Assembly: GCA_003996215.1 (NCBI GenBank)
Contig: QJPP01000049.1
Coordinates: forward strand, 1,302,001 to 1,366,000
Source of the DNA: Jaltomata sinuosa
Lineage: Eukaryota; Streptophyta; Magnoliopsida; Solanales; Solanaceae
Direction: 5' to 3'
DNA: 64,000 nt
Below the pieces are notes generated by a model that saw nothing but the letters and a program-made list of their open reading frames with translations, was not told the origin of the DNA and ran no database searches. Shown in pieces: positions 22,961 through 34,114 of the stretch (within the stretch, counting starts at the first letter, position 1; the number at the start of each line of letters is the position of its first letter). Both the position numbers and the translations under genes were made by a program.

Positions 22961-23346
22961 ATGATGGCAAACTATATCCTATTTTTGAAAAACATGTAGA
23001 CTAGTGGAAATAGTTTTGGACATTTTGATTTTGAACAAGGTACATGCTCCACTCTCAGTTCAGTCAAAGAGTTAAGGATTCTTTCTTCCTCAGTTTTGCC
23101 AGTTTTGCATCTTCTATTGCCATGCTGCCATCACATAATTACATCCAATTACAGTAAAGAGCATATGGCACATTTCTTCCCCCTTTTGACATCATCAAAA
23201 AGCACAGCCAAGCATAGTCACATTAGTCAGTCTTCTTTGAGAGCATCTTCTACATTCCCCCTGAATAGTCACATTAGTCATTCTCTTCCCCTCCTTTCTT
23301 TCTCCCTCATCCCCTTTTGAGGAAGGCTCTCCAACAATGTGAGGAA
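22961..23346 (-). other. Non-coding tail between copia pol and 3' LTR
   Basis: No ORF here resembles an env-like or other known protein. The CATTAGTCA phrase occurs twice (about 23219 and 23270), a short internal duplication. Confidence 0.6.
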
Positions 23347-25003
23347 CTACAGTTGATTGATCAGCCCAAGGGACAACCTATTCTTCTTAAATGCTTCTAT
23401 TCCCAGAGCTTTAGTAAATATGTCAGCAATTTGTTCATCAGTCCCACAGGGCATCATTTTAATCAGTCCCTTTTCAACACAATCTCTGAGGAAATGATGC
23501 CTCACATCAATGTGCTTAGTTCTTTTGTGCTGAAAAGGATTCTTGGCCATATTAACTGCACTAGTATTGTCACAAAATATGGGAATGAACCTAAGGTTTA
23601 TGCCATAGTCACTGTTATTGCTTAATCCACAACAACTGAGAGCAACAAGAAGCAGTCGCTACGTACTCAGCCTCAGCAGTTGATAGTGCAACATAGTTCT
23701 GTTTCTTTGTAGCCCAAGACACAAGACATGATCCTAAAAAGTGTGCCATCCCAGAAGTGCTTTTTCTATCCACCTGGTATCCAGCATAGTCAGCATCAGC
23801 ATATCCAATAAGATCAAAGGAGTCACCTGCAAGATACCAAAGCACCACCCCTTGAGTTCCTTTGAGGTACCTTAGGATTCTTTTCACAGCTTTCAAGTGA
23901 GACTCTTTGGGTAAAGATTGGAACCTAGCACATAACCCTACACTGAACACAATGTCAGGCCTACTTGCAGTGAGGTAAAACAGAGAGCCTATCATTCCTC
24001 TATATTTTGTTTCAGCCATAGCAACTCCAGCATCATCCTTGTCCAGCTTTGTAGAGGTAGCAATAGGAGTGTCATTTGTCTTAGCCCCTTCCATCTCAAA
24101 TTTCTTCAGAAGTTCTTTAACAAACTTTTGTTGATGAATGGAGGTTCCAGTCTTGATTTGATGGATTTATAATCCCAAGAAAAAGGTTAGCTCTCCCATT
24201 ATGCTCATCTCAAATTCACTACTCATTAGTGATGTAAACTTTTTGCTCAGCACATCATCAGTTTCTCCAAAGATTATGTCATCCACATATATTTGTACAA
24301 TGAGAAGGTTGCTTCCTTGTCTTCTAATGAATAGAGTGTTTTCTATCTTTCCTCTTACATAGTCATGCTTTAATAGGAAAGAAGACAATATATCATACCA
24401 TGCTCTTGGGGCTTGCTTCAACCCATATAAGGCTTTGTCCAGTTTATAGACATGCTCTGGTAGCTCAAAACTTTCAAACCCTGGGGGTTGTTTCACATAT
24501 ACTTCCTCAACAAGATATTCATTTAAAAAGGCACTTTTCACATCCATCTGAAATAGTTTGAACTCCATGTGAGAGTCAAACGCAATCAACAACCTTATTG
24601 CTTCCATCCTGGCCACAGGTACAAAGGTCTCATCATAGTCAATGCCCTATTCTTGATTGTATCCTTGTACCACCAGTCTAGCTTTGTTTCTAGTTACTGC
24701 TCCTTGATCATCCAGCTTATTCCTGAACACCCATCTTGTTCCAATGATGGTTCTGTCAGCAGGTTTGGGAACCATGTGCCATACTTTGCTTCTTTCAAAT
24801 TGGTTTAGCTCTTCTTGTATTGTTAATATCCAATCATCATCTTGTAGGTCTTCTTTGATATTCTTAGGTTCTATTAGTGGCAGATAGGATGAATAAGCAC
24901 CCAAGTTTCTCACTTTATTCCTTGTCTGCATCCCTGAGTCCATGGGAGAAATAATATTCCCAAGGGGATGTGAGCTCTTGTGTTTCCAGTTTTTTCCAGC
25001 CAT
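23347..25003 (-). pseudogene. copia reverse transcriptase and RNase H
   Basis: Minus-strand pieces at 25003-24647, 24616-24167, 24094-23615 and 23550-23347. RT motifs: GTRWVFRNKLD, then FQMDVKSAFLN, QPPGFESFELPEHVYKLDKA and the catalytic IYVDDIIFG. RNase H: YADADYAGYQVDRKSTSG, then ALSTAEAEYVA, and the C-terminal HIDVRHHFLRD and DIFTKAL motifs. Short interruptions between pieces are stops or frameshifts; for example, a stop directly follows VVQGYNQE near 24646. The EVYVKQPPGF and LPEHVYKLDKALYGLKQ phrases favour a SIRE-like lineage. Confidence 0.92.
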
Positions 25004-25026
25004 AGGTTGTGAGGGTCCAGGTGCAT

Positions 25027-26049
25027 CTAAGTGATAATCTGGATTTTCTTCATGAGTGATTCCCTCTTACTCCTGCACTTCTCCTTGGTCTTCAGTTGGG
25101 GAGCCATCTCTGAGAGGCTCGTGATCATGCTTATCTTCTTAGTCATTAACAAGTCCAATTCTGGTATTATCATCACATGGCTTACTTTCACAATCTTCCT
25201 CACCAAAGATGACATGGATACTTTCTTCCACACAGTTGGTTCTTTTGTTGAATACTTTATAAGCTTTACTTTGTGAGGAGTATCCCATGAATATGCCCTC
25301 ATCAGTTTTGGCATCAAATTTTCCTAGAGCATCCTTTCCATTATTGTGAACATAACATTTACACCCAAAAGGTCTCAAGTAGGTAAGGTTTGGATTTCTT
25401 CCCTTGAGAAGTTCATAAGATGTATTGTCCAATAGAGCCCTGATCATGCACCTGTTCAGCAAGTAACAAGATGTGTTTACTGCCTCAGCCCATAAGCTCT
25501 TTGGAGGACTACTTGCAATTAACATAGTTCGTGCCATATCTTTAAGTGATCTATTCTTCCTTTCAACTACTCCATTTTGTTGAGGAGTTCTTGGTGCAGA
25601 GAAATTGTGATCAATGCCATTGTCAGCATAAAAGGTCAGGAAATTTGAATTTTCAAACTGAGTGTCATGATCAGACCTTATTCCTGACACATCGTGCTCA
25701 ACTTCTTTTGTACTATCTTGACAAAAAATTTGAACACTTCAAAGGTTTCATCCTTGAAGCCCAAAAAGAGTGTCCATGTGAATCTAAAGTAATCATCCAC
25801 AATCACAAACACATATCTCTTCTCACCTCTGCTAAAAACCCTCATAGGTCCACATAGATCCATGTGTAGTAGTTGAAGAGGTTTGGTAGTGCTAACCATC
25901 CGTTTAGGTTTGAAGGAGGATCTCACATGTTTTCCCTTGGCACAGGCACCGCACACAATGGATTCATCTAGTTTGTTCTTTGGCAGATCTAGAACCAATC
26001 CTTTTGACACCAGTTTATAGATAGTTGAGAAACTTGCATGTCTCATTCA
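25027..26049 (-). pseudogene. copia integrase
   Basis: The zinc-binding region (MRHASFST ... CGACAKGK) is cut from the upstream frame by TGA at about 26047, between LLWHK and MRHAS. Catalytic residues are all visible but in different frames: Asp in LLHMDLCGP (about 25875), Asp in IRSDHDTQF (about 25675) and Glu in TPQQNGVVERKNRSL (about 25570). A frameshift lies near 25680-25690, and the C-terminal part (25317-25027) is in a further frame. Not functional. Confidence 0.9.
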
Positions 26050-26634
26050 TTTGTGCCATAGTAGTGAATTGCTTGATATAGCACTTAGCCAGGTTAACTC
26101 AGACTCCAAAGGATCCATGATGTCAGCTTTGTACACATTCTTGTGTCTTCTTCCCTTCAGCACTAAGTTGCTATTAGTCACCTTTGTCACAGAGCAATCA
26201 GCAGCAGTAAACAGTACATTGTTTCCTTTGTCACACATTTGAGAGATGCTCAGTAGATTGTGTTTCGGTCCATGCACATAGTACACATTATCTATTGCAT
26301 GAGAGTCAGACCTTTCTACTTTTCCTATGCCAACAATCTCACCGGTCTTTCCATTACCAAAGGCCACACTTCCACCTTGAAGGTCTGAGAGAGACAGGAA
26401 ATTATCTTTGCTTCCAGTCATATGTCTGGAACATGCACTATCAAGGTACCAAGGCTTGCTCTTTCCTTTCCTGATCTCTTCTAGCTCAGTATCACTGTCC
26501 AATCCTGCCATGAGAGCAAGGGTTGATTCTTCTAGCTCTTCTATTTCATAATCTCCCTTAGTATCACTTATGGCTATTAATGACAAATTGTGAGGATCCT
26601 CATCATCAGACTCATCATTCTTATGATCTGCCAT
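26050..26634 (-). pseudogene. copia protease and pre-integrase region
   Basis: Open from 26634. The aspartic protease motif is at about 26440 (WYLDSACSRHMTG), followed by a region ending in HNLLSISQMCDKG, VLKGRRHKNVYK and LLWHK. Spacing and order match copia polyproteins: protease, pre-integrase, integrase. Confidence 0.9.
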
Positions 26635-26670
26635 GGCAGCTAAAGACTTTTGAACAACTATGTCGTCTTC

Positions 26671-27645
26671 TTATGAGGTCATCCTTCTGTGGTATGGAAG
26701 TGTGAGATCCTTGCTCTGATGTCTGGGTTTTTCTGTGGGAGCCTTCTCATATTCCATAGCCCATAGAGGGGAGAATCTAATGAAGTGATCAGGACTTTCA
26801 CACGTGTGACATAGTAGAGCATCCTTTTCTTCAACTTGAGGGAACCTTTTCTGAGGGTCTTGCCTTCTACCAAACATCCTTTGAAACATCCTGGTGACCA
26901 AGGCTAGATTCTCTTCCTCAAAGTTCGTAACTTCAGTGGATTTAAGGGACAGAGACTTATCCTTCCTTTTAGTTCCAGTGTCCCTTTCTTGGTTCTTCTT
27001 TAGTTCATAGGTTGTCAGGTTTCCAACGAGTTCATCCATAGGCAAAGTGTCCAAATTTCTAGCTTCAATGATTGCTTCTGCTTTACTCTCCCATGACTCT
27101 GGCAATACACTTAGAAGTTTTCTGACAGCCTTTTATGTGGGAATGTTCTCTCCTAGGGAGAATATTTCATTTAGTATGGCTGTAAACCTGGTGTACATGT
27201 CATGTATGGTCTCTCCTTCCTTCATCCTGAACAGCTTATACTGTCTGTTCAGATTGTCTATCTTAGCCTTTTTCACAGCGGTAGTGCCTTCATGAGCAGT
27301 TTGGAGTGTGTCCCATATTTGTTTAGCGTATTGACAGGAGGAGATTCTATTGTATTCATCAGGTCCAATCCCACAGATAAGAATCTTCCTAGCTTTGGCA
27401 TTATTCTAAACAGCTATTTTGTCAGTGGCATTCCATTCTTTCCTGTCCTTGGGGACTTAATCCCTTCCATCTACTCCAGCCTTCATGGGAATAGTAGGAC
27501 AATCCAGGACTACACTCCACAGATCAGCACCTTCACCCATAAGATAATCCATCATCATGTTCTTCCACCATCCATAGTATTTTCCATTGAACAATGATGG
27601 TATTGTTTGAGAGGAGCCTTCCTGAGCAGTAGGAGGAGCAGCCAT
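26671..27645 (-). pseudogene. copia gag
   Basis: The ATG at 27645 (MAAPPTAQEGSS) follows the 5' LTR and primer site. LFNGKYYGWWKNMMMDYL is the N-terminal signature of copia gags of this type. The frame is broken between about 27457 and 27105 and resumes with LPESWESKAEAI. The zinc knuckle at about 26770-26815 reads CHTCESPDHFIRFS: spacing for CX2CX4HX4C is kept, but the last position is Ser. The SIRE-like reading rests on these phrases. Confidence 0.88.
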
Positions 27646-27679
27646 TAGATCCTTTTCAGGTGTTAACCATTAACGAAAA

Positions 27680-27697
27680 GGCCCACTCTGATACCAA
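27680..27697 (-). other. Primer-binding site of the copia element
   Basis: The minus strand reads TTGGTATCAGAGTGGGCC one base after the 5' LTR end (...CTTTCTTCA), complementary to initiator tRNA-Met over TGGTATCAGAG. Confidence 0.9.
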
Positions 27698-27698
27698 T

Positions 27699-28506
27699 TG
27701 AAGAAAGTTGGTGGCCACTACTTGACTCAGGGACCAGGTCCTTAGCACAGTTCTACTTAAAGCAGTAAATAAATTAACACACAATTTTTACGTGGAAAAC
27801 TCCCAAACTCTAGGAGAAAAAAACCACGAACTCACTTCTACTAACTCTTCAAGTTTTATGATTACAACTCAATAATCAAAGGAACTAACTCTAGTACCTA
27901 ACTCAAACAATAAACTCGTATTGTTTCAACTCACTCTAACTCTCTCTCAAAGAAGCCAAACCACTTCTTGTTACAATTCTCACAAACTCTCTTACAAGAA
28001 GCCAAACCCACTTCTTGTTACAATTCTCACAACTCTCTCTAGAAGCCAAACTCACTTCTAGTTACAAGCCTCACAACACACACTATTTGTTCTAACAATC
28101 ACACAGGATTGAACTAGAAACAATTCTCTCTTTGTGTCTTCGTTTGAATAGCTTGCTTGAGATCTCTATTGCTTGAGAATACTCCTTCTCAGCTTCGTGC
28201 AATAGGTGATTGAATTCTTCATAGATCCAATGCTTTTATAGAAGTCTCAAGCTCTCTCCTCCTCTTGAAAGGAAAACACAATCATTTCCTTGTAGGAGTT
28301 GGTCGCCGACTTGAAGGTCCTTTCCTTGTTGAACTTGGACAGTGTTTTGCTCGCCTTCTTTCCTTCCTTCTTCACACGTTTTTCTCTCTCCTTCTTTGAC
28401 TAGGATGCTTCCTTTATAGTTTGTTTCCATAAATATATTTTTACCAAAAATAGGTTTTGCCTCATTATCAAAACTTGCTTGAAAACTTGTTTGACAAGGT
28501 TCTTCA
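27699..28506 (-). mobile_element. copia 5' LTR
   Basis: An 808-bp undisturbed LTR. In element orientation it starts TGAAGAACCTTG and ends CTTTCTTCA. It has AAGCC once at about 28042-28046, the position where element B entered the other LTR. Confidence 0.95.
28233..28240 (-). promoter_or_regulatory. TATA-like box in the copia 5' LTR
   Basis: The minus strand reads TATAAAAG, about 265 bases into the LTR. The same box is in the 3' LTR (22672-22679). Its position fits a U3 promoter; transcription itself cannot be judged. Confidence 0.6.
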
Positions 28507-28885
28507 GGATGGTTATTACGTATTGTTTCATAATGTATCATATTGTATTATATTGTGTTGTATTATATCGTACTGTGTTGTTTTAATAAATACAATATTT
28601 GAATATATTATATCATTTTTCATCATTGAATAATGTCACACGTCAATAAATTAAAGGATAAACTACAAGAAAAGTATGGTATGAAGTAGAGCTACTATAA
28701 AAAGGTATACGGTAAAGGGTAAAATAGAATTATTAAATAATAAACGAACACAAAGATGTGAGAAAAAGAAATGAGATAACGACGCGATCACACCAAATTA
28801 GTCGTTGCACAAAATGGGACTTTTCATCGTTACATAACAATGCAATACAATAAATTTTAAGAAACAATCAAAACAAACATTATAT
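28507..28885 (+). mobile_element. Right part of the MITE-like repeat that hosts the copia element
   Basis: Begins with the second GGATG duplication, then GTTATTACGTATTG and TATTGTATTATATTGTG. The right end near 28840-28885 (AATGCAATACAATAAA, AAGAAACAATCAAAACAAA) is an imperfect inverted copy of the left end. I recognise TTTGTTTGGATGGTT starts from solanaceous MITEs, but superfamily and target duplication are not established. Confidence 0.5.
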
Positions 28886-29077
28886 TTAAACTAACACAAT
28901 ATAATAGATATTGAAATGTGCAAGGTGACAAGACATATAGGGTACTGTTAATGGTTGTGTGGACTTGAAAATTTGGAGAAATATGATTCATTGATTTAAT
29001 AGGTGCCACTTGTCATTTATCAAGTGATGCACTGGACAAAACTTGAGGGAGAGGTACTGGAGGGGATCCCAACCCCA

Positions 29078-29140
29078 CATTAATACATAACTCTTAATTA
29101 ATCTAGTGTGCAGTACTATAGTCTTAAATTTCAAAGCATT
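29078..29140. repeat. Short diverged repeat, copy 1 (copy 2 at 31660-31727)
   Basis: CTTAATTAATCTAGTGTGCA, GTACTATAGTC and AATTTCAAAGC recur at about 31664-31722 with few changes. Confidence 0.65.
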
Positions 29141-29631
29141 GAGTAGTCAATAGAAACTAAAGAAAATTCCAAGTCAAATAAACACCTAAATATCTAGACT
29201 GCACTATTGGATAAGAAAACCATATTATGTGTAAAATAAATAAGAAAAGCATTTACAAAATCATTTTTTTCGGAATTTGCGGAGAGAAGACGACTTTTTA
29301 TTTCTCTTGAGGGATCAAACTAGTTTGGTCTCAAAGTTAAGAGTTCTTAACTTTTCTTTAAAGAAACAAGATAGACATTCACTATAATATAAATATATTT
29401 ATAATAATTTTCAATATTTCGGACATTCGTATTTATGTTCTATCACTTGTTACTTAATTTTAATATTTTAGTAATTGTGGCATATGTTTTGTCAGTAATA
29501 TGAAAAATCAGTGATCATTATTGGTTGTTTCTTCCCTTAGCACCCATTTTCCAAAGAAATCTATTTTCTTTCTCTTCCTTTAAAAACTTCTTTTTGTTGT
29601 TCAAAACATAAAAAACGAGTCAAGTTTAAGT

Positions 29632-29985
29632 AGGTGTTTGAATATGAAAATAAAAAATATATATTTATTTTATTTGAAGTTTTTGAAGTTGAAATTGGAG
29701 TTGGAGTTTTGTTTGATCATAGTATTTGGAGTTAATATTTAGAATTTAAATATATTTTTGTAAAAATTAAAAAAAAATTAAACTTGCAATATAATTTAAA
29801 TGAGGTTAAAATAAAAAAATAGATTTTTTTTTTGAAAAAAAATAGATTTTTTTTTTGAAAAAAAAAAGAATTAAAAAGTGAAAAAAGTGAAACCAAATAA
29901 AGTGAAAACACCTCTTGAGGTATTTTCCAAAATTTCAAATACAACTTCAAGTTGGTATTTGATATTTTTATGGCCAAACAAGAAT
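29632..29985. mobile_element. hAT-like MITE with GTGTTTG / CCAAACA ends
   Basis: Left end GTAGGTGTTTGAATATG; right end TTTTATGGCCAAACAAG. The interior has GAAGTTGAAATTGGAGTTGG on the left and TTTCAAATACAACTTCAAG on the right, roughly inverted. The pattern matches common plant MITEs, but no target duplication could be fixed. Confidence 0.45.
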
Positions 29986-30296
29986 TCCGGTATAAAGTGA
30001 ATATGAACTTTGAAATAAAGTGAATAATATTTATGACCATATGGGTAATGGATGATGTATAGTTGTTATATTAATATTAAATTAATAATATTCAATAATA
30101 TAAAGTTTTTTTGATAATTTATCATAATCATTAAGTTTTTAAAGAGTTGCACGCCGAATATTGACACTGGTACTTAGTTAGCATATTTAAACGTAAAGGT
30201 GCACCCATTGCGCTCATATTCTGGGTTCATCTCTGATCATGACAACATTTTATAAATGATAGTAATAACTTTGCTTTACTAATTTTTTATTGCTAA

Positions 30297-30870
30297 AAGA
30301 GAGTGTTAATTACAAATTTTTGAATTGGTTTACCAAATTCAATGATAAATCAACAAAACAAACCAAATCGTCACTTTTTATTTTATTGGAGAATTTTTAG
30401 CAGGTGGTTCAGTAGATAATTCTTCATAAATAACCAGATCACTCATAACAAGACCAACAAAAATCTTCGCCCTTGAAAAAATAAAGTCATTTGCATCAAA
30501 ATCTTTAATTGAGGATGTAGCATCATCTTTCACCCCATCATAATTTTTCTTACAAATGTGAAGACATTTCTTGAGAACATATTCTTTTATTTACTTTAGT
30601 AGACTTACGACTCCATTTTAAATACTTTTTTCCTTCGTTAAACATTGTTGAAGCAAAATACTTACCAAATACTTTTTTTTATAGCAGAAGAGCTCTTAGG
30701 ATCCGCTCTAAAAATTTGATGCATGCTTTGAAGTTTACTATACGTTCAACAAATCTATTCTATTAAATCTCCCGACGAAAATGTTAAGAGAGAGAGAGAG
30801 AGAGAATCACTATTAATGTTTTCATGAAATTATCTTCACATATTTTTTTGAGTCATGATGCAAGATGATT
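30297..30870. repeat. Dispersed duplicate, copy 1 (copy 2 at 63572-64000)
   Basis: Shared landmarks in the same order: ATTACAAATTT near the start, TTTTATTTTATTGGAGA, ATTCTTCATAAATAACCAGA, AGAAGAGCTCTTAGGA, TTTGATGCATGCTTTGAAG, a (GA)n run at about 30788-30804, and AATGTTTTCATGAAATTATC. Similarity is high enough to see by eye despite indels. This copy has about 150 bases in the middle that copy 2 lacks. I do not recognise a protein. Confidence 0.75.
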
Positions 30871-31317
30871 CTTATAGCTAGCCTACAATATTCATATTTA
30901 TTTCTTTTTCATAAAAATTTCTTGTGCATTTTAGATAAGAGTAACTTTGAAGGAAAAAAATAAAAATATACCTTCTTGATATCTTTAAAAAAGTCACTTA
31001 CTTTGGAACACATTTGAAAACCTTAAAAAAAATCACTTAAAAAGAAATGGAGGAAGTATAAGACTGCATATTCACATAACGAAAATTTTATAAAACTCAC
31101 AAGTTGATGCTTCCTCCAAAAAAGACCTGAAATAAGAAATAATACATAAGCAGGAAGCAATACTATAATTACACTATAAATCAAAATATTCCTACAATTG
31201 CATATTGACTCTGTAAGTAATGGTACAAAAATCAATAAAATGAAAATGACATTTTTTGGCTGACTAGGGAAAGAGCTATAAAAAATGACATTTTTTCACC
31301 ATTCTCCAATATTAATT

Positions 31318-31450
31318 AAATATAGTCCTTTGTCATTTTCATTCAACTTTGGAAAGCATAAACTTTTTTTTCAACTTTTGTATCAAAGTTATGCCACATG
31401 ATTGTGACTATCAATCAATTAACAAACCCTTTCGAGGCTTTTGAGGCATG
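31318..31450. repeat. Unfilled paralogue of the element A insertion site
   Basis: Matches 7050-7229, then continues directly into CCCTTTCGAGGC, the sequence found at 13061 after element A. Element A is therefore absent from this copy. Confidence 0.75.
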
Positions 31451-31774
31451 ATAATATTAATTCACCTATATACATGTAAAATAAATTTGCAGCATTCATA
31501 CTAGAGCTTTACTAATATATGTATATGCTTATCCTTTAGTGACTCACTCCAATTTATAATTTACTCGTCCAGATGAATGCAAAAATTTAAACCTACAAGT
31601 AAAGAGTAAACCTTTACTATAATATTAAGGGGAATATTGTATGTAACACATTAATACAAATTAGACAAGTATTCCATCCCTCTTAATTAATTTAGTGCGC
31701 AGTACTATAATCTTTAATTTCAAAGCTTTGGCCTTTAGAAAATGTCTACTTTCTATCTTAGGATTCAAATATGT
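31451..31774. other. AT-rich intergenic DNA, no gene seen
   Basis: Only the short repeat at about 31660-31727 (shared with 29078-29140) stands out. Confidence 0.6.
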
Positions 31775-32291
31775 TCACTCTGTCTATTTTTATTTATCTA
31801 GTATATTCAAAATAATTGTCTAATTTTATTTGTTCAATCTAAAATATCAAGAAATAATTTATCATTTTGTATCTATTTGTCCTTGTTACTCTCTTTGTCC
31901 ATCTTTACTTGTCCACTATTGACTTGACATACAAACTTAATAAATAATAAAATAATGGGTGTAATTTTACTATATCACCCTTTGAATATGATAAATTTAA
32001 TATTTTGAAAAATGCGTTGGGTAATAAATAATATTTAATAGCAAGGGTAAAATGGACATAAAATGATAAATTATTCATTGATTTTTCAAACTAGACAAGT
32101 ATTGTTGGACATCTATTTTAGTATACTGGACAAGTAAAGATGGACGGAGGGAGTATTAAATACTATTTATTTTCCAATATTTAGATGATTTATAATTAAT
32201 AAGGTGATATAATGAAATTACTCTTTTATTTATTGTTTCTTAAGGAGTGTGCCAAGTCAAACATGGACAAGTAAAAATAGACCAAGGGAGT
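31775..32291. mobile_element. Stowaway-like MITE (outer), split by another
   Basis: Left end CACTCTGTCTATTTTTATTT; right end GGACAAGTAAAAATAGACCA then AGGGAGT, an imperfect inverted repeat in the CTCCGTCC style of Stowaway/Tc1-mariner MITEs. A second such element sits inside at 31887-32155. Confidence 0.65.
31887..32155. mobile_element. Stowaway-like MITE (inner)
   Basis: Left end TACTCTCTTTGTCCATC; right end GATGGACGGAGGGAGTA, inverted over about 28 bases with roughly three mismatches. TA borders both ends, as expected for the Stowaway TA target duplication. Confidence 0.78.
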
Positions 32292-32304
32292 TTTTATTCA
32301 AATG

Positions 32305-34114
32305 AATAATAGAGAGAAAAAATAGTGAAAAAAATATACAACATACAAATCCTTCTTACAACTTGAATCATAACAATATAGATGGAAAAAGAAATACAGA
32401 ATAAGTACATAACTTTCTGAGTTCTTGTCGACACCTTCTCTCATAACCAATCAAAATTTAAGAGCCTTGTTCATCGATTCAAACTAAAACATGAATCAAA
32501 TAGTACAATAATGATATAAATCTTCACTACTTTAACAATAAATAATAGAATGAAAAGGATAACCTTGGGTAGGGGTCTCATGAAACACAAAAGATGAATT
32601 TATATAGGTAATAAATGGAGAAATGTCAAAAGATATCTTAAAGTGTTAAATTAAATATTTGAAGGTTATGAATATGAAAAATATGAGAGTTATGGATAGG
32701 GGTGTGCAAAAACTGATTTAACCAATAAACCGAACCGATAAAAATGTTATTGGTTTATCGATATCGGGTTATTGGGTTAATAATTTTTTAATGGTTTTGT
32801 AAAAAAATTTATTGGGCTATCGGTTCGATTTCGGTTTAAGATTTTTGTTAATGGTTAAACCGATAACCTCAATAAGATATACTAAAACTATATTTTTATC
32901 CATAATTATAATAGTGGCTTTAAATTTTAAATATATACCCTATTATTTTTTTGTATTTTATAGTTGTTGTCTTAGTGTTGTTATTTTCTTTCTAAAGACG
33001 TTGGTTTGGTGGGGTTCTACCTATCAGTTTTCTTTTTCTTTTTGAGAGATTGCTAGCGTTGCTACTACATTCAAGTTTGTTAGTTAACAAGAAAGAAAAT
33101 AAGTTTGTTTTACTAATAACGTATTTGAATTTGCTTATCCTTGTAATTTGTATAGACTTTTATGCATGAAGGTAGTGTATATATGTAGATGAAAATAAGA
33201 GAAAGCAAAAAAAAAATTATAGAAGCATTTTCTTATCGGTTAAACCAAAAATCAAACCGTTAAGGACCAAAACCGATAACCGATAACGAATATCTTATTG
33301 GTTTGGTTATTGGTTTTGCATGTTGACAAACCGAAAACCGATAAACCGAATCAATAATATACAAAACTGAACCGAACCGACCAATGCACACCCCTAGTAT
33401 GGATATTAAAAGTAGCAATTGAATAAATAATTAGATATGAGTTATAAAGGTGAATATCTAAAGCAAAATAAAAGAGAAAAATAGTAAATAAATGAAAGAG
33501 AGAAGAAGATTACTGCAAATAATATTTAAGTGAATACTTGTATAATGCAAAAGATTGATGCAAAGATTATTAGTGAAGGAAAATAAATTGCATCACAATG
33601 ATAAGACTTCAAATACAATTATTCGAGTTTTCCAATGCATAAACGTATTTAATGACTTCTATTAACTCAGTTTGGAATATTAAAAGTATAAACGTTTTCA
33701 TGAAGTAAAATTCTACTACATTAAATTATTCAAATTAATTAAAAGAAGTGGAAAAGACTTATTTAGAGTATTTATCAGATACACGTTTTCATATGCCAAA
33801 TAAATGCAAATACTTTGTATGGATATTTTTATTTTTCAATTTTTGTTTTAACACCTTCTCATTTATAATATTTAGTATAATAATAATATAACATGATTAG
33901 GGAAACATGTAAGAGTTTAAAATGTATAATAATAACTATGAAAATTTATAATGTCATAACTAAAGAATTAATGTGCAACTCTTGAACTTCAAATTCTACC
34001 ATTATGTAATTAAAATATTAATATTTAATTAAATATTTAATTAGATTTTAATTTAATAAAGGGGTAAATTGGTAATCTAACTTTGCACTTTGAAGCTTCT
34101 CACTTTTAATATAA
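32305..34114 (-). mobile_element. Helitron-related segment ending in a minus-strand 5' end
   Basis: 32305-32698 plus 33398-33560 matches 35798-36330, which lies inside a delimited Helitron. The upper end reads, on the minus strand, TTATATTAAAAGTGAGAAGC, much like plant Helitron 5' ends (TCTATATTATTAAAAG...). That 5' end is interrupted at 34114/34115 by the next Helitron. The 3' end of this copy was not found. A hAT-like MITE has inserted at 32699-33397. Confidence 0.55.
32699..33397. mobile_element. hAT-like MITE, 699 bp, TAGGGGTGTGCA ends
   Basis: Ends GGGGTGTGCA and TGCACACCCCTAG, bordered by TATGGATA at 32691-32698 and 33398-33405. The arms are rich in AACCGATAA / TTATCGGTT, so the element can fold back on itself. 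The 8-bp duplication fits hAT transposons. The related copy at 36156-36163 has TATGGATA once and no insertion. A one-base shift of the boundaries is possible. The 32812-33045 ORF inside has no protein-like features. Confidence 0.82.

Larger units (their letters stand above)
13206..28506 (-). mobile_element. Ty1/copia retrotransposon (SIRE-like), split by gypsy element B
   Basis: Minus-strand element with 800-808-bp LTRs that start TGAAGAACCTTG and end CTTTCTTCA (element orientation). The right LTR (27699-28506) is its 5' LTR; the left, 3' LTR is divided into 13206-13546 and 22487-22945 by gypsy element B. Without that insertion and its 5-bp duplication the element is about 6.36 kb. Gag, protease, integrase, RT and RNase H follow in copia order between 27645 and 23347. 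All are broken by stops and frameshifts. GGATG flanks both ends. RT and gag sequences look SIRE/Maximus-like, but there is no room for the env-like ORF of full SIRE elements, so the lineage is tentative. Confidence 0.93.
28886..30296. other. AT-rich intergenic DNA, no gene seen
   Basis: No ORF resembles a protein. It contains a MITE-like segment (29632-29985) and a short repeat shared with 31660-31727 at about 29078-29140. Confidence 0.6.
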
